64,000 nucleotides of DNA. Source: Mycoplasmopsis phocirhinis (GTDB lineage Bacteria > Bacillota_I > Bacilli_A > Mycoplasmatales > Metamycoplasmataceae). This document shows, piece after piece, positions 45,393 to 58,299 of this stretch. The notes under the pieces were generated by a model that ran no database searches, had not been told where the DNA came from, and saw only the letters and a list, made by a program, of their open reading frames with translations. The first letter of the stretch is position 1; each line of letters begins with the position of its first letter. Location: positions 434,001 through 498,000 of the forward strand of contig NZ_CP034841.1 of NCBI RefSeq assembly GCF_004216495.1. Reading direction: 5' to 3'. The translations under genes were made by a program, and so were the position numbers.

Positions 45393-45419
45393 TTAGCAGA
45401 CTAACAATAAGAGTGCTAA
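45393..45419 (+). promoter_or_regulatory. CIRCE element (HrcA operator) before clpB
   Basis: Right arm GAGTGCTAA (45411-45419) is perfect; left arm TTAGCAGAC (45393-45401) matches TTAGCACTC at seven of nine; spacer is the canonical 9 bp. It lies 24 bp upstream of the clpB ATG. HrcA bound here should repress the gene until heat shock. Confidence 0.9.
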
Positions 45420-45443
45420 AATATTTATATTAAAGGAGGTTAT

Positions 45444-47612
45444 ATGAACCCAAACGATTTTAATTTAGATGACATTTTTGGTAATTTAAACCCCAAAAAA
45501 AACAATAAAAAAGAAGATGTTCTTAAAATATACGGGCGTAATTTAACAGATCTGGCCGTTAAAAATGAATTAGACCCTGTTTTAAACCGCGATGATGAAA
45601 TTCGACGTATTATAAGAATTTTGAGCCGTAAAACTAAAAATAACCCGCTGTTAGTAGGTGAACCCGGTGTTGGTAAAACAGCAATTGTTGAAGGTTTAGC
45701 CCGCAAAATTGTTGAAGGACAAGTTCCTGAAAATTTAAAAGGTAAAGATTTAATTGAATTAGATTTAACCTCCATTATTGCAAATGCTTCATACCAAGGT
45801 CAATTTGAAGGTAGATTAAAAGAAATTCTAAAAAAAATTGAAGAAAGCGATGGCGAAATTATTTTATTTATTGACGAAATTCATATGTTGATAGGAACTG
45901 GCCGAAATGATAAAGGTTCAATGGACGCTGCTAATATTTTAAAACCGATGATGGCGAGAGGTAAATTACATCTAATTGGAGCCACTACATATGACGAATA
46001 TCGTAAATACATTGAAAAAGATGCTGCTTTAGAACGAAGATTGCAAAAAGTTGATATTAACGAACCTAGTGTAGAAGATACAATTGCAATTTTGCGTGGA
46101 ATTAAGCAACGTTTTGAAAATTTTCACAATGTTAAAATTCAAGATGATGCAATAGTTGCTTCTGCTCGTCTTTCTTCTAGATATATTTCAGATCGTTACT
46201 TACCAGATAAAGCTATCGATTTAATTGATGAAGCAGCTGCTACAATTAAAACCGAAATTAATTTTAAACCCGAAAAATTAGAAGTATCACAACAAAAACT
46301 TGCAATGCTTGAAATGGAAAAAATTTCACTTGCCAATGACAAAATAAATAAAGAAAAAAATAAAAATCGCTTAAATGAGTTAGATACTTTAATTAAGCAA
46401 ACAAAATTAACTATCGATAGTTATCAAAAACAATGAGATTTTGAAAAACAACGTTTAGAAACACTTTCAACAGCCAAATCTAAATTAGAAAATTTAAAAC
46501 ACCAACTAACAATTTATCAAAAAAATGCTGAATTTGAAAAAGCTTCAAAAGTTTTATATGTTGAAATTCCCGAATTGGAAAAACAAATTATTGAGTATCA
46601 AAAACAAATTAACGATTCATCTGCATCGCTAATTCAAGATACAGTTACTAGTGAAGAAATTGCTTCCATCGTATCAAAATGAACTAAAATTCCAGTTACA
46701 AAATTACTAGAAAATGATAAAACGAAATTATTAAATTTAGAAAATGAATTGCAAAAAAAGGTTAAAGGTCAAAATCAAGCAATAAAATTAGTTAGCCAGG
46801 CAGTTTTAAGAGCTAAAGCAAACATTAATGACCCCAATCGACCTCTAGCAAGTTTTATGTTTACAGGTCCTACCGGTGTAGGGAAAACAGAATTAGCTAA
46901 AGCACTTGCTTTTTCACTTTTTGATTCTGAAAAACAAATGATTAGAATAGATATGTCTGAATATATGGAAAAACATTCAGTTTCAAAAATTATCGGTGCT
47001 CCTCCTGGTTATGTTGGCTTTGATAGTGGGGAACCTTTAACCGAAAAAATAAGAAAAAACCCATACACAATATTATTATTTGATGAAATTGAAAAAGCGC
47101 ACAAAGAAGTCTTAAATATTCTTTTACAAATACTCGACAATGGAGCGATCACTGATTCTAAAGGTCGAGTAGTAAATACAAAAAATTTAATTGTGATCAT
47201 GACCTCGAATTTAGCAGCAAACATTCAAGATTTAGACCAACAAATTCAAAATGAAGACTTAAAAATTGAATTATTAAAATTTTTATCACCTGAATTTTTA
47301 AATCGCATCGATGAAGTGATTAAATTTAATTCTTTAAGTGAACAAAATGTCATTGAGATCGTAAAATTAGAATTGCAAAAATTAAATGCGAGAGTATACG
47401 AAGCAAAAGAAATTAATCTACTTTTTACTCCAAAATGTATTGAATTTATTGCTAAATCTGCTTATGATTCACATTTTGGGGCACGTCCTATTAAAAGATT
47501 TATCCAAAATAAAATCGAAAGTGTTTTAGCATATAAATTAATTGAAAATGAACTTCAATCAGGTTCAAATTTAAATGTTGATGTCTTCGCTGGCAACATA
47601 ATTATAAAATAG
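45444..47612 (+). CDS. clpB: ClpB protein disaggregase, short form without N-domain
   Basis: 722 residues, TGA as Trp at 46434 and 46679. Strong AAGGAGG ribosome site. The protein enters D1 almost at once: Walker [10 protein letters not shown] at about 71, [11 protein letters not shown], arginine finger [10 protein letters not shown] middle coiled coil at about 285-400 (ClpB M-domain) is present. D2: GPTGVGKTE at about 474, [22 protein letters not shown]-like [11 protein letters not shown] and sensor GARPIKR. The N-terminal substrate domain (about 140 residues) of longer ClpB is missing, as usual in mycoplasmas. Resolubilises aggregates with DnaK. Confidence 0.95.
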
Positions 47613-47637
47613 TGATCATCAAGGGATGATCATTTTT
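47613..47637 (+). terminator. Terminator of clpB
   Basis: TGATCATC/GATGATCA with AAGG loop and TTTTT tail, beginning right at the stop codon. Confidence 0.8.
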
Positions 47638-47695
47638 AAATCAAAGACAAATATTAAATTAATATATTTGGTATCATATAAATTATGGAGAAAAT

Positions 47696-48460
47696 ATGAA
47701 TGTAAAGCAGTGAAAAACATATCAACTTTTACTCGAATTTACACAAATATGCGAGAAGAATAATTTAAAATATTCATTATTTTTCGGTTCAATGCTTGGG
47801 GCAATAAGACATAAAGGTTTTATTCCATGAGATGATGATTTGGATATAGTAGTGCCAATTCAAACTTTTGATTTTTTTATTAAAAACCATAATAAACAAT
47901 TTTTACACAATGATAATAGTAATAATTTTTTACTATTTGCTAAATACACAAACGATAGCGAAAATGATCCAGACGCAACATTTATTGATGTTTTTGTTGT
48001 AGTTAAAACTGATAATCATAAACTAAAAAAATATTCCTCTATAACCAATAAAGTCCGTTATTTACACAATTACACACATCGTAATCTTTTTAAAAGACAA
48101 TGAGGAATGAAATTAGTTAAATTCTTTTTCGCTTGAACTTGGTTATTTAAAAAAATAACTTTCAAACAAATGTACTCATTGCTTAATAACCCACACGGTG
48201 ATCTTTATCATGTTTTATCTTGACCGTTTAAAAGTCAAATAAAAACAGGAACATACCAAAATATCAATTTTGACAATTTAATAGAAGTAGATTTTGAAAA
48301 CACTAAAGTTAAAGTGTTTGCCAATTATGAAGATATTTTAATTTCAACTTATGGCAAAAAATGAGCAACACCAATTAAAAAACTAATTTCAAAACATCTG
48401 GGTATGTATGATATGGATGTTTTTACATTTAGACAAAGGAAAAATCAAAATGAAAAATAA
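47696..48460 (+). CDS. LicD-family phosphotransferase
   Basis: 254 residues; ATGGAGAAAATATG start. Nucleotidyltransferase-type LicD motif: [25 protein letters not shown] at residues about 27-51, with the Asp cluster for metal binding. Then FIDVFVV and a C-terminal region KKWATPIKK. LicD proteins attach phosphocholine or phosphorylated sugars to surface glycans or lipids. It overlaps the glycosyltransferase gene by 11 bp, so the pair likely decorates a membrane glycolipid. Confidence 0.88.
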
Positions 48461-49754
48461 AACACTTTGAAAAACTAAGGCCGATATTATCGGTTTAAAC
48501 ACAAGACCTCTACGAGTGGTAATGATAGGAGATTCGTTTTTACCACATGTGGATGGAGTTATAAGAGTAATGCAAAATTATATTGAACAATTCCAACAAA
48601 AAAACATTGAGTTTTTAATTTTGGCACCAGCATACACTAATTATGATTTAGACGAGGACAATAAACTAACTTATAAACCTATGCGTATTAAACCTAGTTT
48701 AATTAAATGAGGCGGCTATGAAGTTATACGTACTCCATTACATATAAATGAATTGAAACAAATTGACCAATTCAATCCTGATATAGTTCATGTTCATTCC
48801 CCATTTTTTGCTGGTTCGATTGCTAATCAATTGAAAAAAAGATACAATATTCCTGTGGTTTTTACTATGCACACAAATTTTAAAGACGCAATTGCTAAGT
48901 CATCAAATAGCGCTATGATTGGAAAAATTGGTGAATTAGTCGTTCAACAATTTGCGAAGTCTGTTGATTGTGTAATCCACGTTTCAAAAACATCTATGTT
49001 AAGTAGTGGCTTTAATTTATTAAATTCAAGGCATGAAATAATTAATAACGGAACTAAATTTAATTTTGATACTAATAGTGAATCTTTAGCACAACAAGCA
49101 ATAAATAAATTTAAAATAAACAAAAATAAAAATAATCTTTTATTTGTTTCACGTTTTGTATGAGAAAAAAACATTAAATTATTACTTGATAGTTTCAAAC
49201 AAATTTTAGCAAAAGATAATAATTTTTCATTAACTATGGTTGGTGGCAATTGAAAAGAGGATGAAGTAAAAAAATACGCCCACGAATTAGGAATATATGA
49301 TCATATTATATGGACAGGGCTTGTATATGATTTTAACGACTTAAAAGGTCTATATTTATCACATGATTTATTTGTTTTTCCTTCTGTATTTGACACTTTT
49401 GGTTTAGTTGTGCATGAAGCAGCATCACAAAAATTAGCTTCATTAGTAATTTCAAATTCAGCTGCTAGTGAAAATATAATTGATGGAGTTAATGGCTATA
49501 CTTCAACCGAAAATTCTACTGAATTTAGCAATAAAATTATTGAAATTTTCAAAAATAAAACACAATTAAAATTAGTTGGTCAAAACGCAACAAAATTACC
49601 TTACAGTTGATCACAATCAGTAGATAAAACTATTGAACTATACATTGATGTAATTAAAAATTACTATACAAAAAATAGGGAAAAAAGACTTCAAAAAATG
49701 GCTATTAAAATTCGTAATAAATTTAGTGGTGCTTTTAAAAAAATAAACAAGTAG
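48450..49754 (+). CDS. GT4-family glycosyltransferase
   Basis: 434 residues with TGA as Trp. N-terminal domain VVMIGDSFLPHVDGVIRVM, DIVHVHSPFFAG, VFTMHTNFKD as in diacylglycerol glucosyltransferases and PimB-like enzymes. C-terminal domain LLFVSRFVWEKN (donor binding), LTMVGGNWK, PSVFDTFGLVVHEAA (E-x7-E-type motif with the first Glu replaced by Asp), SENIIDGVNGY. Probable glycolipid synthesis on the membrane inner face. A basic C-terminal tail (RLQKMAIKIRNKF) could bind lipid. Overlaps licD by 11 bp. Confidence 0.88.
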
Positions 49755-49776
49755 TTTAAAATCTACTTGTTTATTT
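49743..49776. terminator. Bidirectional terminator between glycosyltransferase and rsmG
   Basis: AATAAACAAGTAG/CTACTTGTTTATT 13-bp stem; overlaps the plus-strand stop and precedes the minus-strand stop at 49788. Confidence 0.8.
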
Positions 49777-49787
49777 TGTTATTAAAT

Positions 49788-50432
49788 TTAAAAATCCTTA
49801 ATTTGCTTTCAACTTAAAGGTCAATTTTTTGGACTATGTTTTGTTTTTTTTATCACAACTACAAAAGAATATTCGTTTAAAGAATTTACATACTTTAAAA
49901 CACTCACATTTTCTTTTTCGTTAGGAAATTTAATTAAAAATTCATTTAATTCTTCGTCGTATTTTTTGCCTTTTGGTAAAAATAAATATCCGTTCAATTT
50001 CAGTAAATGATGGCTTAACATAAACATATTTTTGATACTAGAAACCGCCCGAGCTGTAACTAAATCAAAGTTTTGTGAATATTGTTTAGTATTTTCTGCT
50101 CTTTCATTAACAATGTTAAAATTTGCTATTTGAAGACTATTTTTTACATTATTTAAAAATTCACAACGACTTTGCATTCCCTCAATAATAGTTAAAAAAT
50201 AGTCATTATTTTTTAATAAATGAGGTAGTGAAGGAAAACCAGCACCAGCTCCAATGTCGGCAATTTTTTTTGATTTAAAATCAAAATTAATTTGACTTGC
50301 CAATTCCATTACGGCAATTGAATCTAAAACACCTTGCTTTTTTAATTCATCAATATCTTTAAAACCGGTGATATTTTTATACTGATTAAAGTTATGAACT
50401 AAATGTATATATTTTTCAATTTTGCTATTCAT
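49788..50432 (-). CDS. rsmG: 16S rRNA (guanine-527-N7)-methyltransferase
   Basis: 214 residues, with a TGA-containing C-terminus (KNWPLSWKQIKDF). YKNITGFKDIDE, SAM motif IADIGAGAGFPSLPHLL, then TARAVSSIKNM, the RsmG/GidB arrangement. Start codon shares its A with the prs stop (TAATG), so the two are translationally coupled. Confidence 0.92.
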
Positions 50433-51403
50433 TATTTTAAAATTTCTTCAGTTATTTGTTCATATAATTCAGTTACTGAATTACCTGTGATTGATGCTGA
50501 AATTACCCCAGCTAAAAAATCATCTAAACTAATTATATGCAATTTATCAAATTTGGCAGCTAATTCTGAATTATCAATCGAATCAGTAACAATTACTTTA
50601 GATACATTGGGGTTGTTTTGAAAAATTTCAAAACCACGAGTAAAAATTCCGTGGGTAGCGGCAACGACTATTTTTTTAGCACCGTGTGCCTTTAGTGTGT
50701 CTACAGCTTTAATAATAGTTCCACCTGTATCAATAATATCATCTATAATGACAACATTTTCGTTTTCAACTGAACCTATTAAGCCCATTACTTCTGTTTG
50801 ATTAGTGCCTACTCTTCTTTTATCAATAATACTGATTTTAATTGAATCACTGATTAATTCAGCTAATCTTCTTGCTCTAATTGTCCCACCATGATCTGGC
50901 GAAACCACTGTAAAAGGTTCGTTTAAACTTTTAACAGCTTTAGCAATTGGATATGCTCCTCTTAAATCATCAATAGGTATATCAAAAAATCCTTGAATAG
51001 CAGGATTATGTAAATCTACAGCAATAATTTTTGTAGCTCCTGCTGTTTGAATTAATTCAGCAAATAATTTTGCTCCAATCGGTTGACGACCGCTTACTTT
51101 ATGGTCTTGGCGAGCATAACCGTAATAAGTTAAAGCAACAGTTATTGAGTTAGCACTGGCTCTTTTTAATGAGTCAATAAATAACAATAAATCAACATAA
51201 TTATCATTAACGGGTCTTGATGTAGAAGCAATAATATATACATCTTTGCTCCGAACAGTCTCGGCGCTAACCAACATTCTTTCACCATCGGCAAAAATAG
51301 TTTTTTCTACCGAAGAAACGTGCATATTTAATTTTTGAGCAATTTTTTGTGTAAGTAATTCTGTATTTGGCATCGCAAATAATAAAACATTTTCAAATTT
51401 CAT
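50432..51403 (-). CDS. prs: Ribose-phosphate pyrophosphokinase
   Basis: 323 residues, full length. ATP/ribose-5-P site: DGERMLV, then YYGYARQDHK, VDLHNPAIQGFFDIP (the signature near the catalytic loop), SPDHGGTIRARRLA, and PRPP-binding VVIIDDIIDTGGTI. It makes PRPP for nucleotide salvage, essential in mollicutes without purine synthesis. GAGGTG ribosome site upstream. Confidence 0.95.
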   Translation of the reverse strand: MKFENVLLFAMPNTELLTQKIAQKLNMHVSSVEKTIFADGERMLVSAETVRSKDVYIIASTSRPVNDNYVDLLLFIDSLKRASANSITVALTYYGYARQDHKVSGRQPIGAKLFAELIQTAGATKIIAVDLHNPAIQGFFDIPIDDLRGAYPIAKAVKSLNEPFTVVSPDHGGTIRARRLAELISDSIKISIIDKRRVGTNQTEVMGLIGSVENENVVIIDDIIDTGGTIIKAVDTLKAHGAKKIVVAATHGIFTRGFEIFQNNPNVSKVIVTDSIDNSELAAKFDKLHIISLDDFLAGVISASITGNSVTELYEQITEEILK

Positions 51404-51589
51404 AATTCACCTCTTTAAATATTTATAATAATATTATATTCTCAAAGTAAGTTGAATTATCATTTTTTTAATAGTTAACGAGTGTTTTTTTTGACCAAAC
51501 TGCGTAATTTTTGTTCGAAAAAATAAAATTAAAAAAATAACTTGAAATATAAATTTTATATTATAATAGATATGCTATTTCAGCAATGT

Positions 51590-51673
51590 GGAGGGGTAGC
51601 GAAGCGGCCAAACGCGGGTGGCTGTAACCCACTTCCTCACGGTTCGGGGGTTCGAATCCCTCCCCCTCCACCA
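51590..51673 (+). tRNA. tRNA-Tyr (GTA)
   Basis: Acceptor GGAGGGG with CCCCTCC, A discriminator and encoded CCA. Long variable arm, as expected for Tyr. Anticodon loop GGCTGTAACCC gives GTA. Confidence 0.95.
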
Positions 51674-51676
51674 TTT

Positions 51677-51751
51677 TGCCCCATAGCCAAGCGGTAAGGC
51701 ATCGGTTTTTGGTACCGACACGCGTTAGTTCGAATCTAACTGGGGCAACCA
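51677..51751 (+). tRNA. tRNA-Gln (TTG)
   Basis: Acceptor TGCCCCA with TGGGGCA, encoded CCA. Anticodon stem TCGGT/ACCGA around TTTTGGT gives TTG. 3 bp after tRNA-Tyr, so one transcript. Confidence 0.94.
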
Positions 51752-51752
51752 G

Positions 51753-51776
51753 ATATCACCTTCAAGGTGATTTTTT
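51753..51776 (+). terminator. Terminator of tRNA-Tyr/tRNA-Gln transcript
   Basis: ATCACCTT/AAGGTGAT stem with a C loop centre and TTTTTT tail, 2 bp after the tRNA-Gln CCA. Confidence 0.75.
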
Positions 51777-51789
51777 ATTTTCATTATGT

Positions 51790-51795
51790 TATAAT
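51790..51795 (+). promoter_or_regulatory. -10 box, probably leaderless mRNA
   Basis: TATAAT ends 7 bp before the ATG at 51803 with no ribosome site between, like the lipoprotein gene at 26409. Confidence 0.5.
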
Positions 51796-51802
51796 AATAT
51801 CT

Positions 51803-52522
51803 ATGAATACAACTAATAACTTTAAAGCACAAATAAATACAAACAATAAAATTATTGCCGGTTCGGTTTTGTCTTTTGCAATTGGTTTAATTGTGGCAAT
51901 TCTTGGAGCAATTACTTTTACCACAACATTCAGTTATATTAGTCAAAACGCTTTATCATTGCCATTTTTAATTGTAGGTTCTATTATTGATTTTATTTTA
52001 GTGATGATAATACTATTTATTGGACCAAAGATGAAATCATATATTATTGCTCCACTTGCAACAATTTCAATGTTTTTAGTAGGTTATTTTACACTCGGAT
52101 ATATATTCCATTTCACCGATGTATCGCAAGATATTGTAAAACTTATCGCTATATTTTTTATACCTGCTGCCGCGATGCTTTTAATGGCAACACTAGCATA
52201 CTTTAATGTGATAAAGTTAAATAAAATTTTACCTGTTAGCTTATTTGTACTAATAACACTTTTTATATTAATACTTGTTTCTTGATTTAGTTCGCAACAA
52301 TTAATTTTTACATTAATTAGTGCTCTAGGTTTTTTACTAACAGTACTTTATATGGGTATTGACTGAATAATAATAATTAAATTTAACCGTAATTTCAAAA
52401 ATCTTTCTCCAGAACAACAATCTAATTCAGAATTAGTTAAGTGAAGTATTTATTTCGGCTACAAATTAGCATGAGATTTTATCTATGCAGTAGTTTATAT
52501 ATATCAATTATTTAGAAATTAA
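51803..52522 (+). CDS. Multi-pass membrane protein, Bax inhibitor-1-like
   Basis: 239 residues with TGA as Trp; start at 51803, since upstream codons overlap the terminator and -10. Seven hydrophobic helices in close order, with short loops, and a last half-helix (FGYKLAWDFIYAVVYIYQLFRN) resembling the C-terminal Leu-x-Asp-Phe-hydrophobic segment of BI-1/YccA proteins (UPF0005). BI-1 proteins are Ca2+-leak or stress-related membrane proteins; the match is by layout and C-terminal pattern only. Confidence 0.6.
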
Positions 52523-52546
52523 AGTTGGCTAGCCAACTTTTTTTAT
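52521..52546 (+). terminator. Terminator of BI-1-like gene
   Basis: AAAGTTGGCTAGCCAACTTT palindrome followed by T-run, overlapping the stop codon. Confidence 0.8.
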
Positions 52547-52573
52547 TCAAAATTATTAACGCAATAAAAAAAA

Positions 52574-52650
52574 TGGCGATCACGAGAGGATTCGAACCTC
52601 TGACAACAAGCTTAGAAGGCTTGTGCTCTATCCTGCTGAGCTACGCGACC
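52574..52650 (-). tRNA. tRNA-Arg (TCT)
   Basis: Acceptor GGTCGCG with CGTGATC (two G-T pairs), G discriminator and encoded CCA. D arm TAGCTCAGCAGGATAGAGCA, T arm GAGAGGATTCGAACCTCT complement. Anticodon stem CAAGC/GCTTG around CTTCTAA gives TCT. Confidence 0.94.
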
Positions 52651-52800
52651 ACGTAAAAATATTCTAATATATTTTTATTAAAAAACAAAAAAATAATATA
52701 TTTTTTTATCTTAATAACACGTCATTACTCATTTTATATCTATAAAATGAAAATTTTAGTAAAATAAATTTATTAATAATTATTTAATTCAGGAGATAAA

Positions 52801-54268
<1,468 letters not shown>

Positions 54269-54270
<2 letters not shown>

Positions 54271-54290
54271 TTCCTAACTCATAGGAATTA
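54269..54290 (+). terminator. Terminator of lysS
   Basis: AATTCCTA/TAGGAATT stem with ACTCA-type loop followed by ATTTTATTTTA. Confidence 0.75.
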
Positions 54291-54301
54291 TTTTATTTTA
54301 T

Positions 54302-56139
54302 CCCGAGTTTCCAAGTTAGGGTCATTTTTTAGCGTTTTTCGCCATCTTTATACTAAAGTATAAAAAAATTTTTTTAAATTACAAAATTACATTGTAATTA
54401 TGATATAATTTAACTATGGAAAAATGGGTTATAACACAATCAAAAAGAAAAGATAAAACATATGTCTCGGTCGCAATACCGGCTGGATTTGGAAAAGGTT
54501 ATAAAAAATCAATTGGAATAGGTAATTTAGAAACATTAAAAACTTTAAATCTAGACCCTATAAACGCCCTTAAGGTTGCGTGTGCTGATTGAAATACTGA
54601 ATGAAATAAAGAAAAGATATTATCAAAAGTAAAGGAGGTTTTAGCTCAATCTAAAAAAGAAATCCGAAAACAAAATTTTGGTATAAAAGCATTATATGAA
54701 TTATGTGATAAAATCAACCCTTTCAAATTGTGTGAAAAAAGCAAATCAAAAAATCTTTTAGATATTGCCAAATATATAATCACTTCACGGATCATCAACC
54801 AAGATAGTTTGATCAAAATGTATCAACAAAAACATCTTTATGATTTCAATAATGACTTCAAAAAATCTACTTTTTATAATAGTTTAGATTATGTAACCAA
54901 TAATAAAAATGAAATTTTAAAACAATTAAATAACTCATTAACTTCAAATGCTAGCCGTGATATTGAAGTGTTGTGATATGACTCAACAACAGTATATTTT
55001 GAAAGTTTTGCGAGAAAAGGATTGAGATATCCTGGTTATTCAAAAGGCGGAAAATTTAAAGAAGATCAAATAGTAATTGGAATGATTACTGATTGTAATG
55101 GAATTCCATTTCATTTCAAAATATTCAAAGGAAATACTGCTGATATGAACACTTTTATACCTTTTATATTGGAAATACGGGATATTTATAATATAAAAAA
55201 TGTAACAATTGTCGCAGATAGAGGAATGAGCACAAACCGCAACATACGCTTTTTAGAATCTTTAAACATAGATTACATACTCTCTTATCGTTTGAAATCT
55301 AGTACAAAACAAAGAAAAGAATACACAATTAACCAAAACGATTATATTCGTGTAAACAAAGATTTTAAATATAAAGAAATAGAATTTATGTCGCTGTGAA
55401 AAAACAAACGGTTCAACGGTCATAAAAGAAGACAAATAATGACCCATAGTAAAAAACGAGCAGCAAAAGATTTTAATGATCGTATGCAACTAATTGAAAT
55501 TTTCAATAAAAAACAAAAAAATGGTAGAGTAATTGAAACAGATTTAATAGCTGCCAAAAAGCATAAATTTTTTAAAAAAATTGGAGCAACTTCTTATTAT
55601 CAATTAGATTTAGAAAAAATTAGTGAAGATGAACAATTTGATGGTTATTATGTGTATGAAACTTCAAGAATAGATCTTAAGCCATTAGATATTGTTGATT
55701 TATATCAAAAACAATGACAAATTGAAAATAATTTTAGAAATTTAAAAAATTGTTTAAAAATTAGACCTATGTATGTTTGGAGTGAAAATCATATTGAAGG
55801 TTATATTACTTTATGCTTTATTTCATTGGTTTTATTACAGTATGGTTTAAATATTTTGAATAAATATGTTAAAAAACAAACAAAAATAGACAAAAATTAT
55901 TCAATTTCCAATTATGTAGACGCTATCAAAAATGCCGAAAAAATTCAAATTTTAATTGATAACAAAATTATTAACGAATACAACATTGAAAATACTGATA
56001 ATGAAAAGGAAACAATGTTATATGAATTAATTGAACAATCAATCAAAAATTACAATGTAATTAAATTATAAAAAATTCCGAAAGTACCTTAAAATGAGGT
56101 ATTTACGGAATTTTTTAATTTGCAACTTGGAAACTCGGG
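54302..56139 (+). mobile_element. IS1634-like insertion sequence, copy 2
   Basis: 1838 bp between the same 16-bp inverted repeats. It has one G fewer than copies 1 and 3 in the GTTAGGG run just inside the left end. Left flank is the lysS trailer (TTTTATTTTAT). Right flank is segment L, then copy 3. Confidence 0.92.
54416..56071 (+). CDS. IS1634-family transposase, copy 2
   Basis: 551 residues, intact with TGA as Trp. Catalytic residues as in copy 1 (WYDSTTVYF, VADRGM, WQIENNFRNLK). Differs from copy 1 at SKGGK (Gly for Asp) and FDGYY (Asp for Gly). It therefore looks functional. Confidence 0.9.
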
Positions 56140-56414
56140 AAAATATATTCCCAATACAACTACATTTCAATATAATTCTAATTGCAAAAACAGCACAGTA
56201 TTGATAAGGAGAATTGCGAACAAAAAGTTAATATTAAATGTATAAATTAAACATCAAAATTAATAAAATTATTGACATAATATACATTTTAGTGAATTAT
56301 CAAGCATAATAAATAATTGATTTTTTTTGCGATATTAGTCAAAAAAATTTTTGTTTGCTTGGTTTAAATTAAATTTTTTAAAAATTTTAGATTCTTTATT
56401 GAGTTAAGATATTA
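56140..56414. repeat. 275-bp segment L, copy 2, between two IS copies
   Basis: Same sequence as 37737-38011. Flanked left by the right end of IS copy 2 and right by the left end of copy 3, so copy 3 plus L reproduces the L-IS junction of copy 1. No coding content. Confidence 0.88.
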
Positions 56415-58253
56415 CCCGAGTTTCCAAGTTAGGGGTCATTTTTTAGCGTTTTTCGCCATCTTTATACTAAAGTATAAAAAAATTTTTTTAAATTACAAAA
56501 TTACATTGTAATTATGATATAATTTAACTATGGAGAAATGGGTTATAACACAATCAAAAAGAAAAGATAAAACATATGTCTCGGTCGCAATACCGGCTGG
56601 ATTTGGAAAAGGTTATAAAAAATCAATTGGAATAGGTAATTTAGAAACATTAAAAACTTTAAATCTAGACCCTATAAACGCCCTTAAGGTTGCGTGTGCT
56701 GATTGAAATACTGAATGAAATAAAGAAAAGATATTATCAAAAGTAAAGGAGGTTTTAGCTCAATCTAAAAAAGAAATCCGAAAACAAAATTTTGGTATAA
56801 AAGCATTATATGAATTATGTGATAAAATCAACCCTTTCAAATTGTGTGAAAAAAGCAAATCAAAAAATCTTTTAGATATTGCTAAATATATAATCACTTC
56901 ACGGATCATCAACCAAGATAGTTTGATCAAAATGTATCAACAAAAACATCTTTATGATTTCAATAATGACTTCAAAAAATCTACTTTTTATAATAGTTTA
57001 GATTATGTAACCAATAATAAAAATGAAATTTTAAAACAATTAAATAACTCATTAACTTCAAATGCTAGCCGTGATATTGAAGTGTTGTGATATGACTCAA
57101 CAACAGTATATTTTGAAAGTTTTGCGAGAAAAGGATTGAGATATCCTGGTTATTCAAAAGACGGAAAATTTAAAGAAGATCAAATAGTAATTGGAATGAT
57201 TACTGATTGTAATGGAATTCCATTTCATTTCAAAATATTCAAAGGAAATACTGCTGATATGAACACTTTTATACCTTTTATATTGGAAATACGGGATATT
57301 TATAATATAAAAAATGTAACAATTGTCGCGGATAGAGGAATGAGCACAAACCGCAACATACGCTTTTTAGAATCTTTAAACATAGATTACATACTCTCTT
57401 ATCGTTTGAAATCTAGTACAAAACAAAGAAAAGAATACACAATTAACCAAAACGATTATATTCGTGTAAACAAAGATTTTAAATATAAAGAAATAGAATT
57501 CATGTCGCTGTGAAAAAACAAACGGTTCAACGGTCATAAAAGAAGACAAATAATGACCCATAGTAAAAAAAGAGCAGCAAAAGATTTTAATGATCGTATG
57601 CAACTAATTGAAATTTTCAATAAAAAACAAAAAAATGGTAGAGTAATTGAAACAGATTTAATAGCTGCCAAAAAGCATAAATTTTTTAAAAAAATTGGAG
57701 CAACTTCTTATTATCAATTAGATTTAGAAAAAATTAGTGAAGATGAACAATTTGATGGTTATTATGTGTATGAAACTTCAAGAATAGATCTTAAGCCATT
57801 AGATATTGTTGATTTATATCAAAAACAATGACAAATTGAAAATAACTTTAGAAACTTAAAAAATTGTTTAAAAATTAGACCTATGTATGTTTGGAGTGAA
57901 AATCATATTGAAGGTTATATTACTTTATGCTTTATTTCATTGGTTTTATTACAGTATGGTTTAAATATTTTGAATAAATATGTTAAAAAACAAACAAAAA
58001 TTGACAAAAATTATTCAATTTCCAATTATGTAGACGCTATCAAAAATGCCGAAAAAATTCAAATTTTAATTGATAACAAAATTATTAACGAATACAACAT
58101 TGAAAATACTGATAATAAAAAGGAAACAATGTTATATGAATTAATTGAACAATCAATCAAAAATTACAATGTAATTAAATTATAAAAAATTCCGAAAGTA
58201 CCTTAAAATGAGGTATTTACGGAATTTTTTAATTTGCAACTTGGAAACTCGGG
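56415..58253 (+). mobile_element. IS1634-like insertion sequence, copy 3
   Basis: 1839 bp, with the same inverted repeats and the same left-end GTTAGGGG as copy 1. Left flank is segment L. Right flank is ATAAAAGAATAAT, the trailer of the minus ABC operon. Confidence 0.92.
56530..58185 (+). CDS. IS1634-family transposase, copy 3
   Basis: 551 residues, intact. SKDGK as in copy 1, FDGYY as in copy 2, and a private TDNKKET change near the C-terminus. DDE residues as in copy 1. The mixture of shared changes suggests gene conversion or recombination among copies. Confidence 0.9.
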
Positions 58254-58275
58254 ATAAAAGAATAATAAATAATAC

Positions 58276-58298
58276 AAAAAGCGCAAATGCGCTTTTTT
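58276..58298. terminator. Terminator of minus-strand FtsX-type ABC operon
   Basis: AAAAGCGC/GCGCTTTT stem with AAAT loop just beyond the stop at 58300. Confidence 0.75.
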
Positions 58299-58299
58299 G

